From an uncultured Ruminococcus sp. (GTDB lineage: Bacteria > Bacillota > Clostridia > Oscillospirales > CAG-272), in the NCBI GenBank assembly GCA_902803255.1, contig CADCPG010000066.1, positions 1 to 34,966 of the forward strand: a stretch of 34,966 nt of DNA. Reading direction: 5' to 3'. Positions 7,445 through 16,637 of this stretch are shown here, in pieces; position 1 is the stretch's first letter; each line of letters opens with the position of its first letter. The position numbers were made by a program, and so were the translations under genes. Below the pieces are notes generated by a model. It saw only the letters and a program-made list of their open reading frames with translations, searched no databases and was not told the origin of the DNA.

Positions 7445-8524
7445 ATGACAAAGAGAAAGATAACAAGGTCGGTGAACGTCGGAGGCGTCGTGATAGGCGG
7501 AGGGGCCCGGATCCCGATCCAGTCGATGACCAATACCGACACGAGGAACGCCGAAGCGACCGCGGCGCAGATCGCCGCGCTTCACGAGGCGGGCTGCGAC
7601 ATAGTTAGATTCACCGTTCCGGACGCCGAAGCCGCCGAAGCCGCCGGCAGGATACGGAAGCTGACGGAGGGTATCCCGCTCGTGGCGGATATCCACTTCG
7701 ACTACAGGCTGGCACTCGCTTGCATCGACCGCGGGATCGACAAGATACGCATAAATCCCGGCAATATCGGCTCCGAGGAGGGAGTGAGGGCGGTCGCGAA
7801 GGCCTGCCTCTCGCGGCATATTCCGATACGCATAGGCGTCAACGGAGGATCGCTCGAGAAGAAGCTTCTCGAGAAGTACGGCTCCCCAACTCCCGAGGCG
7901 CTCTTCGAGTCGGCAGTCGGGCACATCAAACTGCTCGAAAGGTACGGATTCGAAGACATAGTCATCTCGGTAAAGTCATCCGACGTCACGGGTACGGTCG
8001 AGGCCAACAGATACATTTCCGAAAACTGTGACTTCCCGCTGCACATCGGCGTGACCGAGGCCGGCGGAAGAAGATCAGGCATAATCAAGAACGCCGCCGC
8101 ACTCGGAGCTCTCATATCATCCGGGATCGGTGACACCGTCAGGATATCGCTGACCGACGACCCGCTCGAGGAGGTGCGAGCGGCGAAGGAGATACTCCGC
8201 TCGCTGAGATGCACAGGCCACTCCGGGCTCGAGATAGTCTCATGCCCCACGTGCGGGCGGACCGGTATCGACCTTGTGCGGCTGGTATCCGAACTCGAGG
8301 CGGCCGTCGACCGCGAAGGCCTGCGCGACGTCCCGTGCAGGGTGGCTGTGATGGGCTGCGCCGTGAACGGCCCGGGGGAGGCGAGAGAGGCAGACTTCGG
8401 CGTCGCCGGCGGTAAGGGAGAGGCGCTCTTCTTCGAGCACGGGCGGATCATGGGAAAGATACCCGAGGACGGCATCGTGCCGTTCATCACAGACTGTCTT
8501 AAAAGCAGAAAAGAGAAAATGTGA
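7445..8524 (+). CDS. ispG: 4-hydroxy-3-methylbut-2-en-1-yl diphosphate synthase
   Basis: Encodes IspG/GcpE (359 aa), the iron-sulfur enzyme that converts MEcPP to HMBPP in the MEP pathway. The TIM-barrel half begins with PIQSMTNTDTRN and includes ADIHFDYRLAL and IRINPGNIG; the C-terminal half holds the [4Fe-4S] ligands in SCPTCGRTGIDL (near 266-270) and MGCAVNGPGE (near 303). It is the short bacterial form without the plant insert. It starts 6 nt after the rseP stop and is followed after one base by polC, so it is part of the same transcript. Together with dxr and uppS it makes this an isoprenoid-to-undecaprenyl gene set. Confidence 0.97.
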   Translation: MTKRKITRSVNVGGVVIGGGARIPIQSMTNTDTRNAEATAAQIAALHEAGCDIVRFTVPDAEAAEAAGRIRKLTEGIPLVADIHFDYRLALACIDRGIDKIRINPGNIGSEEGVRAVAKACLSRHIPIRIGVNGGSLEKKLLEKYGSPTPEALFESAVGHIKLLERYGFEDIVISVKSSDVTGTVEANRYISENCDFPLHIGVTEAGGRRSGIIKNAAALGALISSGIGDTVRISLTDDPLEEVRAAKEILRSLRCTGHSGLEIVSCPTCGRTGIDLVRLVSELEAAVDREGLRDVPCRVAVMGCAVNGPGEAREADFGVAGGKGEALFFEHGRIMGKIPEDGIVPFITDCLKSRKEKM

Positions 8525-8525
8525 T

Positions 8526-11500
8526 ATGAGCGAAGTCGACGAGAGACAGGTACAGGCAGCGCCGCAGAGGCCCCAGAAAAGTCTTAATGACCTTTTTTCC
8601 AAATACAGCCCGGACCCCGAGTCGAAGCGGCTCTTTGACTGCGCGTCGGGCTATACCGTGGCGAGGTCTAATATCAATCCCGGTCTGTACGAGATAACCG
8701 TATCGCTCCCCCGTATATTCGACACGAAGATATTCAGCAGGATAGAGAACGGGATAAAGAGCGCCTACGGCGGGAAGTACGCAGTGAGGCTCGTTCCCTC
8801 GTACGGCGCGTCGCTCTTCTGCCCCGACAGCCTCGATCTGCTGATCTCCGACGCTCACGCGAGGATGCTCCTGCCCGCCGGTTTTTTCGACAAGTACAAT
8901 ATCGTCGAGAACGATTCCGACGACTATACGGTTGAGATCCCGTTCGGGGCCGGAGGGATAGATTTTCTGGCCAAGAGGAACGCCGAGTCGAAGATCGAGG
9001 AGCTCGTTAAAAGGGAATTTTCGACCGAGATAAAGGTGACGATCGCCGAGATGGCCGACTATGTGCCGTTTTCGGAGACCGATGAGGGCCGCGAGTTCTA
9101 CCGTTCGATCGATCAGAGCTGCCGCGAGTCGCTCGAGGAATACGGCAGGGAAGAACCCGATGAAGCCCCGGACGGCCCCGAAGCCGCCGAGGAAAGCGGC
9201 GCCGGGCCGGTATTCAGGAAGATCAGGTCGGTATTCGATCCTTCCGCCGTGGCCGTCGTCGAGGACGGGATATGCTCGATAGGAGCCGGTAATTTCGATA
9301 TATCGTCTCCCGAATATATATTCGGTGACAGGTTCAACATCGATCCGATATCGGTATCGTCGATCACATCTCCGAGGCGCAACACCGTGATACTGGGCAC
9401 GGTATCCGACCTTCAGTGCGACAACAGGGGACGACAGCAGAGCTGGTTCTATTCGTTCACCGCGTTCGACGGCAACGCCTCGATCTCGGTCCGCGAGTCG
9501 GGACTCGAGGAGGACGACGCCAGAAAAAAGGCGGCGCACTTCAGCGAAGGCGACTCATATGCCTTCTTCGGGAACGTCAGGAAAGACATAAAGCAGGACG
9601 AGTTTTATTTTGTCCCCGAGGCGGCCGCCAGGGTGAGTTTCATCCCGCGCGCCGACCGCTCGGCCGAGAAGAGGGTCGAGCTGCATCTGCACACCGGAAT
9701 GTCGGCCGTCGACGGCATAACATCGGCCGCCGATGCCGTGAAGACGGCCATGAGGTGGGGCCACAGGGCGCTTGCCGTGACCGATCACGGAAACGTACAG
9801 GCCTTCCCCGAGGTAATGCTCTTTCTCGAAAAATACTACTCCAAATCGGGCATTCCGGAGAACGAGCGGTTCCTTCCCATCTACGGGATGGAGGCGTATT
9901 TCGTAAACGACTCGGCCTCTCCGCTCGAGGGGAAGTATTCCGGAGGATTCGACGGAGACACCGTGGTATTCGACCTCGAGACCACCGGCTTATCGGCGTC
10001 GACCTGTAAGATCATCGAATTCGGCGCAGTCAGGCTGAAAAGCGGTGAAGTCACGGGAAGATTCTCGACTTTCGTCGATCCCGGGGTGCATATACCGGAG
10101 GAGATCACCGAAGTCACGTCGATAAGAGACAGCGACGTCGCCGGCGCTCCCGGCATCGCCGAGGTCCTTCCGAAGTTCTTTGAGTTCGCAAAAGGCGCGC
10201 TGCTGGTCGCCCACAACGCCGACTTCGACACCGGCTTTCTCAGGGCGGCCGCCGATTCGCTCGGGATCGAATTCGACTCGCCGTATCTCGATACCGTCGC
10301 ACTGTCGCGCTTTCTGAACCCCGGCCTGTCGAAACACAAGCTCGACAACCTCGCCGACTACTACGGACTCGGCGATTTCAACCACCACAGGGCCGTCGAC
10401 GACGCCGAGATGCTCTCGAAGATCTACCTCCGCATGACGGAACAGCTGAAGGAGAGGGATATAGACGATTTCGACGTCCTGAAAAAGGAGATCGAGGCAA
10501 GTTCCGACCCGAAGAAGCTGAGATCGCATCATATGATCATACTGGTAAAGAACCGGACCGGACTCAAGAACCTCTACCGTATGATCTCCGACAGCTATCT
10601 GAAATACTATTACCGCAACCCGCGCATACCGAAAACGCTGCTTGACAGGAACCGCGATGGACTGATCATAGGTTCGGCCTGTTCGGCGGGAGAGCTGTAT
10701 TCAGCCATTCTCGACAACAAGCCCGAGTCCGAGCTCGAGGAGATCGCCTCTTACTACGACTATCTCGAGATCCAGCCCGCCGGCAACGACGAATATCTCA
10801 TAGACGAGGGAAGAGTCGCCGATACCGAGGGACTTCGGAAGATCTGCCGCAAGATCGTCGAACTCGGGGAGCGGCTCGGCAAGCCGGTCGTCGCGACGTC
10901 CGACTCGCATTTTCTCGAGCCTGAGGACGAGATCTACCGCCGCATCCTTCAGGTCGGCAACAAGATGCGCGACGCCGACAGGGTCGTCCCGCTCTATCTG
11001 CGCACGACCGGGGAGATGCTAGACGAATTCTCATATCTCGGCAGCGAAAAGGCATATGAGGTAGTTGTGAAGAATACGAACCTCATAGCCGATATGATAG
11101 AGAGGGTCCGCCCGATACCGGAGGGCTCCTATCCTCCGCATCTCGAAGGCTCCGAAGAGGCTCTCACCGAAAAATGCTGGACGAGAGCGAAGAACATGTA
11201 CGGCGACCCGCTCCCGGAGATCGTCGAACAGCGCCTCAAGACCGAGCTGGATTCTATCATATCGAACGGCTTCGCGGTGCTCTACGTCATCGCGGAGAGA
11301 CTCGTCGAATTCAGCGAGAAAAACGGATATCTCGTCGGCTCGAGAGGATCGGTCGGTTCGTCGTTCGCGGCTACCATGGCGGGCATATCGGAGGTGAATC
11401 CGCTTCCGCCGCACTATTACTGCCCGAAGTGCAGATTCAGCGATTTCTCAAATCCCGACAGGGCCGGCTCGGGCTTCGACCTGCCGTCGGCGGTATGTCC

Positions 11501-13043
11501 TGTTTGCGGGGCCGATCTCATGGCCGACGGCCAGGACATCCCCTTCGAGACCTTCCTGGGGTTCAAGGGCGACAAGACGCCCGATATCGACCTCAACTTT
11601 TCGGGAGAGGTCCAGGGCAGGGTCCATAAATTCACCGAGGAGCTCTTCGGTGCCGAGAACGTGTTCAAGGCCGGAACGATCTCCACACTGGCAGACAAGA
11701 CCGCATACGGATACATCATGAAGTATTTCGAGGGCAAGGGGATCATGCCCCCGAAAGCGGAGATAGAACGGATGAAGTCGAGGTGCACCGGCGTCAAGAA
11801 GACGACGGGCCAGCACCCGGGAGGAATCATAGTCGTGCCGAGCGACATGGATGTCTACGACTTCACGCCGGTGCAGCATCCGGCCGACAAGGCGCAGTCG
11901 GATATTGTCACTACACACTACGCCTTCTCGTACCTGCACGACACGATCCTCAAGCTCGACGAGCTTGGACACGATATCCCGACCAAGTACCGGTACCTCG
12001 AGAAATACAGCGGCGTGCCGGTGATGGACGTCGCGATGAACGACCGGACGGTCTACCGTCTTTTCGAATCGACCGAGCCGCTGGGCATACCGCAAAGAGA
12101 CCGCGAGGACCGGGACACCCGCGCGCTGGGCCTTATGGTCGGTACGCTCGGGATACCCGAGATGGGAACTCAGTTCATCCAGCAGGTGCTAATCGATTCG
12201 AAGCCGAAGAATTTCGCCGACCTAATGCAGATATCTGGTCTGACGCACGGCACCGACGTGTGGCTCGGGAACGCGCAGGACCTGATAAAGCAGGGCATCT
12301 GCGATATTTCACATGTCGTCGGGACACGTGACGGCATCATGCTCGACCTGATAAAGTACGGGGTCGAGAAGCCGATGGCCTTCAAGATCATGGAGAAGGT
12401 CAGAAAGAACAAAAAAGGCGAGCCGCTCCCCGACGAGATGCTCGACGCGATGGCCGCGGCGGGTGTTCCCGACTGGTACGTCGGATCGCTCAAAAAGATC
12501 AAGTACATGTTCCCGAAGGCCCACGCCGCCGCCTACGTTATGTCGGCCATACGTCTCGCGTGGTACAAGGTCCACCGCCCGGTCGCCTTCTACTGTGCGA
12601 TATTCACCGTCGCTCCCGAGGGCTTTTCAGCCGGGATCGTCGGAAAAGGAGTTCGCGCGACCGAAAGCGAGATCCTTCGCATCGACCGCCTCGGCAAGGA
12701 CGCGACGGCCAACGAGAAGAACACCGAGTCCGCGCTGCAGCTCGCGCACGAGTGCATGCTTCGCGGGATAAGGTTCCTGCCGGTCGACATCGTGAGATCG
12801 GACGCCGTCGAGTTTCTCCCCGAGAACGGCGGGATACGTATGCCTCTGACATCGCTGCCGGGCCTGGGAGAGGCCGCGGCGAGGGCGATAACCGCCGCCA
12901 GGGCGGAGGAGCCCTTCTTCTCGGTTGAAGACCTGCGCGAACGCGGAGGGGCAAACAAGAGCGTTATAGACGTCCTGCGCGCGAACGGCGTGCTCGACGG
13001 CCTGAACGAGTCGGATCAGCTTTCGGTGTTCGACATCATGTGA
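8526..13043 (+). CDS. polC: DNA polymerase III alpha subunit, Gram-positive type PolC
   Basis: Encodes the replicative polymerase PolC (1505 aa), typical of low-GC Gram-positive bacteria. Visible domains in order: an N-terminal domain and OB fold (to about 370), first part of the PHP domain (ELHLHTGMSAVDG, from 384), an inserted DEDDh proofreading exonuclease (FDLETTGLS with D483 and E485; HNADFD near 563; HRAVDDAEM at 621-629), the second part of PHP, the Zn finger (C966, C969, C991, C994), the palm with PDIDLNF (D1020, D1022), fingers, and a helix-hairpin-helix region near the end. Length is in the family range (about 1430-1510). The ATG starts one base after the ispG stop; no clear ribosome binding site is seen, suggesting coupling. 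Confidence 0.98.
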   Translation: MSEVDERQVQAAPQRPQKSLNDLFSKYSPDPESKRLFDCASGYTVARSNINPGLYEITVSLPRIFDTKIFSRIENGIKSAYGGKYAVRLVPSYGASLFCPDSLDLLISDAHARMLLPAGFFDKYNIVENDSDDYTVEIPFGAGGIDFLAKRNAESKIEELVKREFSTEIKVTIAEMADYVPFSETDEGREFYRSIDQSCRESLEEYGREEPDEAPDGPEAAEESGAGPVFRKIRSVFDPSAVAVVEDGICSIGAGNFDISSPEYIFGDRFNIDPISVSSITSPRRNTVILGTVSDLQCDNRGRQQSWFYSFTAFDGNASISVRESGLEEDDARKKAAHFSEGDSYAFFGNVRKDIKQDEFYFVPEAAARVSFIPRADRSAEKRVELHLHTGMSAVDGITSAADAVKTAMRWGHRALAVTDHGNVQAFPEVMLFLEKYYSKSGIPENERFLPIYGMEAYFVNDSASPLEGKYSGGFDGDTVVFDLETTGLSASTCKIIEFGAVRLKSGEVTGRFSTFVDPGVHIPEEITEVTSIRDSDVAGAPGIAEVLPKFFEFAKGALLVAHNADFDTGFLRAAADSLGIEFDSPYLDTVALSRFLNPGLSKHKLDNLADYYGLGDFNHHRAVDDAEMLSKIYLRMTEQLKERDIDDFDVLKKEIEASSDPKKLRSHHMIILVKNRTGLKNLYRMISDSYLKYYYRNPRIPKTLLDRNRDGLIIGSACSAGELYSAILDNKPESELEEIASYYDYLEIQPAGNDEYLIDEGRVADTEGLRKICRKIVELGERLGKPVVATSDSHFLEPEDEIYRRILQVGNKMRDADRVVPLYLRTTGEMLDEFSYLGSEKAYEVVVKNTNLIADMIERVRPIPEGSYPPHLEGSEEALTEKCWTRAKNMYGDPLPEIVEQRLKTELDSIISNGFAVLYVIAERLVEFSEKNGYLVGSRGSVGSSFAATMAGISEVNPLPPHYYCPKCRFSDFSNPDRAGSGFDLPSAVCPVCGADLMADGQDIPFETFLGFKGDKTPDIDLNFSGEVQGRVHKFTEELFGAENVFKAGTISTLADKTAYGYIMKYFEGKGIMPPKAEIERMKSRCTGVKKTTGQHPGGIIVVPSDMDVYDFTPVQHPADKAQSDIVTTHYAFSYLHDTILKLDELGHDIPTKYRYLEKYSGVPVMDVAMNDRTVYRLFESTEPLGIPQRDREDRDTRALGLMVGTLGIPEMGTQFIQQVLIDSKPKNFADLMQISGLTHGTDVWLGNAQDLIKQGICDISHVVGTRDGIMLDLIKYGVEKPMAFKIMEKVRKNKKGEPLPDEMLDAMAAAGVPDWYVGSLKKIKYMFPKAHAAAYVMSAIRLAWYKVHRPVAFYCAIFTVAPEGFSAGIVGKGVRATESEILRIDRLGKDATANEKNTESALQLAHECMLRGIRFLPVDIVRSDAVEFLPENGGIRMPLTSLPGLGEAAARAITAARAEEPFFSVEDLRERGGANKSVIDVLRANGVLDGLNESDQLSVFDIM

Positions 13044-13091
13044 TCCGCCCGAACTTCAATTATTATCGGATCTGCGGAGGGCAGCCACAAA

Positions 13092-14063
13092 ATGGAAAAA
13101 GAGAAAAAACCGGGTTTTTTCGACGAGCTTAAAAGCTCGCGCAAATGCACCGAGATCGAGGAACCGATCGATCTCTGGTTTACCGAACCTGTAGGGTTCG
13201 TGTTCACCGTGGTGGCAAGAAAGTTCGGAGTGCATCCGAACGCCGTGACTTTCGTGTCGATGGTCTGCGGACTCGCGGGAGGCATACTGTTCTACTCCCG
13301 GAATTTCTGGATCAATCTTACCGGCGTCCTGCTGTTCATACTGTCGATCGTGCTCGATGCCACCGACGGTCAGCTCGCCAGACTCACTCACAAGACCTCC
13401 GAGCTCGGCCGCCTGCTCGACGGCTTATCGACGATGGTCGGATATGCCGGGGCGTATTTAGCGCTCGGTTTCCGCATGTCGGACGAGTATATACCGTTCA
13501 CCGGGACGAAATGGGGCGGATGGATCTGGATCGTCATCGTTGTCTCCGCGCTGTTTTTCCACGCGAGGCAGGACAGGATGGCGGACTATTTCAGGAATCT
13601 TCACCTGCTGTTCGCGCTTGGAAAGAGCGGAAGCGAACTGACGACCTCCGAGTCGCTGCGCCGGAGGGCGGCCGAGCTGAAGGGCGGCAAGCCCTCGATA
13701 GAGCGCCTTTATCTCCGGTTCTACATACCATATACGGCAATGCAGGAGCGCAGCACGCCCCGTACGCAGGAGTTCCTGCGCGCGGCCGCGGCCCGCGACG
13801 GCGAAAACTTTCCCGAGAACAGGGAAGTCGCCGAGGCCTACCGGCAGAGGAGTCTTCGCATTGTACAGCTGACCAACCTTTTAACGATCAACCTCCGTGC
13901 ATACGCCCTCTTCATACTGCTGCTGCTCGGACTTCACGTTTACTATTTCCCGTTCCTCGTGATCGTCATGGGGACCCTCGACGTGATAATGGTCAGGGGC
14001 TATGAGAAGATCGCCTCCGACCTCAAGGAAAAATACTACCCGGGAGACAGCGGGACCAGATGA
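13092..14063 (+). CDS. CDP-alcohol phosphatidyltransferase family protein (signature Asp4 replaced)
   Basis: A membrane protein of 323 aa with the CDP-alcohol phosphatidyltransferase signature at 89-114: D89, D92, G93, A96-R97, G106 and D110 are in place, but the fourth aspartate, expected at 114, is Thr. In family structures that Asp is the proposed catalytic base, so activity or mechanism may differ. Five or so membrane segments are visible, with a charged insertion of about 70-80 residues (roughly 175-255) before the last two. GGAGGG upstream of ATG 13092 is the ribosome binding site. The stop overlaps the start of the flippase-like gene (ATGA), pointing to a shared pathway, perhaps synthesis and translocation of an unusual phospholipid. 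The alcohol acceptor cannot be told. Confidence 0.82.
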   Translation: MEKEKKPGFFDELKSSRKCTEIEEPIDLWFTEPVGFVFTVVARKFGVHPNAVTFVSMVCGLAGGILFYSRNFWINLTGVLLFILSIVLDATDGQLARLTHKTSELGRLLDGLSTMVGYAGAYLALGFRMSDEYIPFTGTKWGGWIWIVIVVSALFFHARQDRMADYFRNLHLLFALGKSGSELTTSESLRRRAAELKGGKPSIERLYLRFYIPYTAMQERSTPRTQEFLRAAAARDGENFPENREVAEAYRQRSLRIVQLTNLLTINLRAYALFILLLLGLHVYYFPFLVIVMGTLDVIMVRGYEKIASDLKEKYYPGDSGTR

Positions 14064-15184
14064 AGAAAAGATACAAACTGCTGTTCTTTATCCTGGGACT
14101 TGCGGGACTGGCCGTGATGATCTGGCGCTCCCACCCCGGCGATATCGACTGGAGTCTGCTCGTAGCCCCGCCGATCATCATATCATTCGTAATTCAGATC
14201 GTCATCTGGCTCGCCATCTTTGCCGTCCACGTCTTTGTATACCGCGTCATGCTCGGCAGGGAGGACGCGAAAAAGGTGGGATTCTTCAGGCTCTCGAAGA
14301 TAGTGGTGTCGGGGTTTGCCCTCAACAATGTCACGCCGGCTGGGCTCGTGGGCGGAGAGCCGTACAGGATAATGGAGCTCCGCCAGTACTGCGGGACCGA
14401 GAAAGCGCTTTCCGCGACTCTCAATTTCAGCGTTTTCTACGTAATGGGGCACGTCATGCTCTGGTTCACGGGCTCTGTGCTATATTTCGTCACCGGCTGC
14501 CCGGGCGGCGTCGCATCGTCGGTGGGACTTGCCGTCGCGGGGCTGCTCTGCTTTCTCGGCTGCGTCTTTTTCATCAGACACAAGAGCACGGGGCTCATCG
14601 TGCCGGTGTTCGAGAGAGTGTCGCGCTGGCATATCCCGCTCGTCAGCAAATACACGCGAAAGCAGCTTGAAAATAAGAGAGAGCGTTTTTCCGAGGTCGA
14701 CAGACAGATCGCCGCATTCAGCTCGGACAGGAGGAAGTTTTATTCCGCGCTGCTGCTCGAGTATTTTTCGAGGCTTCTTGAATCGCTCGAGTATTACGTG
14801 ATACTGGTCTTCCTGGGAGCTGCCGTGAACCCCGTACACGGGATACTGGTGCTGAGCCTGGCGTCGCTCATCGGGAACCTGCTCTTCATGATACCCATGC
14901 AGGCTGGCACGAGAGAGGGCGGCATGGGCGTCGTTCTCGGCTGGATAGACGTTTCGTCCGAGACGGGGATACTCGCGGCGCTGCTTTACCGTCTGCGGGA
15001 GTTCCTTTGCATCGCGGTCGGGATCATACTCATACTTATCGACAAAAAGAAGAAGAAAAAAGCCGCCGAAACTACGGCGGTAGCCGATGACAGCATCGCC
15101 GATGACAGCATCGCCGATGACAGCATCGCCGATGACAGCATCGCCGATGACAGCATCAGCGATGACAGGCAGCACCGGCAATGA
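14060..15184 (+). CDS. Flippase-like membrane protein (LPG synthase TM / UPF0104 family)
   Basis: A 374-aa polytopic membrane protein of the family that includes the flippase half of MprF and AglD-associated proteins. Family features are the early VYRVMLGRE loop, the FALNNVTPAGLVGGEPYR motif (about 91-108), a glutamate-rich cytosolic loop after RKQLENKRERF, and the late IPMQAGTREGGMG segment. Members of the family are thought to move lipids or lipid-linked molecules across the membrane; no substrate can be assigned. The ATG overlaps the stop of the preceding CDP-alcohol transferase by four bases. The hydrophilic tail is odd: KKKKKKAAET followed by five ADDSI units and one degenerate unit, encoded by a 15-bp tandem repeat. 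Confidence 0.85.
   Translation: MKKRYKLLFFILGLAGLAVMIWRSHPGDIDWSLLVAPPIIISFVIQIVIWLAIFAVHVFVYRVMLGREDAKKVGFFRLSKIVVSGFALNNVTPAGLVGGEPYRIMELRQYCGTEKALSATLNFSVFYVMGHVMLWFTGSVLYFVTGCPGGVASSVGLAVAGLLCFLGCVFFIRHKSTGLIVPVFERVSRWHIPLVSKYTRKQLENKRERFSEVDRQIAAFSSDRRKFYSALLLEYFSRLLESLEYYVILVFLGAAVNPVHGILVLSLASLIGNLLFMIPMQAGTREGGMGVVLGWIDVSSETGILAALLYRLREFLCIAVGIILILIDKKKKKKAAETTAVADDSIADDSIADDSIADDSIADDSISDDRQHRQ
15083..15172 (+). repeat. 15-bp in-frame tandem repeat (five exact copies plus one degenerate)
   Basis: The unit GCCGATGACAGCATC occurs five times without a mismatch at 15083-15157, followed by a sixth copy with four changes at 15158-15172. The unit is a multiple of three and lies in frame in the flippase-like gene, encoding ADDSI repeats at the C-terminus. 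Exact copies imply recent expansion by slippage, so copy number may vary between strains. Confidence 0.95.
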
Positions 15185-15230
15185 CAGCAATCATAACCAA
15201 TAAAATGCCTTTTTAAAGGAGAAGCAGGCC

Positions 15231-16166
15231 ATGATCTTTTCGTATTTTCTTCAGATCAGCAACCACATGTGGCTCGACCGCGATTCCATAACCCCGGGCT
15301 GGGTCGTTCAGGAAAAATGGGACGAGAACAACAATACCGACGAGGAGGTCTTCGACAGGCTCGTTGACTTCATCGCCGAGAGAAAGTACAACATGCTGAT
15401 CATCGACGTGGGAGACGGCGTAAAGCTCGACTCTCATCCAGAGATCGCCGCGCCCGACGCGTGGAGCAAGGAAAAACTCGCGAAAAAGCTTGAATACATC
15501 CGCGGGAAGGGCATCGAGCCGGTTCCGAAGATGAATTTTTCCTGCTGCCACAACACATGGCAGAAGAAGTGGAGATTCATGACAGGGACGCCGGAGCACA
15601 TCGCCTTCTGCAAGGACCTCATCCGTGAGGTCAGTTCGCTCTTCGGTTCGAAATATTTCCACCTGGGACTCGACGAGGAGACATACGAGCACCAGAAATA
15701 CAACGGCGTCGCCATAGTGAGGAACGAAAAGGTCTTCTGGCACGACTGCTACGAGCTCTTCGACTGCTGCCTTGAGTGCGGCGCCCGTCCGTGGGTCTTC
15801 TCAGACTACTACTGGCACCATCCCGACCTGTTCGTAAAGTACATGCCGAAGACTGTGCTCCAGTCGAACTGGTATTACGGGACCTTCGACACCCGTCCCG
15901 AGGCTCCGCGCTACAACACGATCATGACATACAACAGGCTCGACGAACTGGGATACGATCAGGTGCCGGTCTGCTCGACCTGGTCGTCGACTTCCAACGC
16001 GAAGCAGACTCTCGCATACTGCAAAGAAAAGCTGTCGGCAGACCGGCTGCTCGGCTTTATGACGATCCCGTGGAGAAACACCACCGCCACCGAGTACTAC
16101 ACTCTGATGAGCGACGCCGACAGGCTGTATACCGCGAGGAAACTGCACTATCCCGATACGCTTTGA
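15231..16166 (+). CDS. GH20-like TIM-barrel glycosidase domain protein
   Basis: A 311-aa protein with no signal peptide that resembles the catalytic barrel of family 20 glycoside hydrolases. FHLGLDEETYEH places an Asp-Glu pair (D148, E149) where GH20 enzymes have their catalytic dyad; VPKMNFSCCHNTW, PWVFSDYYWHHPD and the late STWSSTSNAK and TIPWRNTT segments look like barrel strand ends with aromatic sugar-binding residues. It lacks the N-terminal GH20b domain of beta-hexosaminidases. A strong AAAGGAG (15215-15221) precedes the ATG by 9 nt. It lies 46 nt after the flippase-like gene and 31 nt before a flavodoxin gene. Substrate is unknown; hexosaminide hydrolysis is the family guess, other barrel hydrolases remain possible. 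Confidence 0.6.
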   Translation: MIFSYFLQISNHMWLDRDSITPGWVVQEKWDENNNTDEEVFDRLVDFIAERKYNMLIIDVGDGVKLDSHPEIAAPDAWSKEKLAKKLEYIRGKGIEPVPKMNFSCCHNTWQKKWRFMTGTPEHIAFCKDLIREVSSLFGSKYFHLGLDEETYEHQKYNGVAIVRNEKVFWHDCYELFDCCLECGARPWVFSDYYWHHPDLFVKYMPKTVLQSNWYYGTFDTRPEAPRYNTIMTYNRLDELGYDQVPVCSTWSSTSNAKQTLAYCKEKLSADRLLGFMTIPWRNTTATEYYTLMSDADRLYTARKLHYPDTL

Positions 16167-16197
16167 ATCATCTGACAGACAGGAGATAAAAGAAAAC

Positions 16198-16611
16198 ATG
16201 AAGATCGAAGTTCGCTATTACACAAAGGGCGGAAACACCGAAAAGCTCGCAACTGCCGTCGCGTCGGCTGCCGGAGTGGGAGCGCTTCCCGTATCCGAGG
16301 GCCTCACAGGGCACGCCGATATCCTTTTCCTCGGCAGTTCGCTCTACGCCGGCAAGCCCGCCGCTGAGATCTCAGAGTTCATACGCAGGAACGCGTCGAA
16401 GATAGGCCGCCTCGTCGTATTCGGCTCGTCGGCTTCGGGAAAGTCAACGTTCGGTAAGATAAAGGAACTGGCCGGTTCGGTCGGGATCGAAGTCGAGCCC
16501 GAATACTTCCACTGCCCGGGGCAGTTCCTCTGGATGAACAGGAACCGTCCCGACGCCCGCGATCTCAACGAAATAACCGGATTCGCAAAAAAGACTATCG
16601 CGGCTGACTAA
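16198..16611 (+). CDS. Short flavodoxin-like protein
   Basis: A 137-aa protein with the flavodoxin fold: YYTKGGNTEKLATAVA (about 8-23) is the FMN phosphate-binding loop, ILFLGSSLYAGKPAAEI is the second loop, and LVVFGSSASGKS the central strand with its loop. It would act as a soluble FMN electron carrier or flavin-dependent domain in the cytoplasm. The final region (YFHCPGQFLWMNRNRPD) matches flavodoxin-family proteins found singly in Clostridia. AGGAGA at 16181-16186 precedes the ATG by 11 nt. It is the last gene of the plus-strand run and converges on tRNA-Pro. Redox partner is not visible. Confidence 0.82.
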   Translation: MKIEVRYYTKGGNTEKLATAVASAAGVGALPVSEGLTGHADILFLGSSLYAGKPAAEISEFIRRNASKIGRLVVFGSSASGKSTFGKIKELAGSVGIEVEPEYFHCPGQFLWMNRNRPDARDLNEITGFAKKTIAAD

Positions 16612-16637
16612 CGGAAATCACGTCGCCGCGAACACCG

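Noticed and set aside
8499..9539. Minus-strand ORF (346 codons) opposite the 5' part of polC
   Set aside because: Mirror of PolC coding; Arg- and Tyr-rich product without recognisable motif or ribosome binding site.
15083..15172. Tandem repeat as a CRISPR array
   Set aside because: Units are 15 bp, directly adjacent with no spacers, and in frame inside a protein-coding gene.
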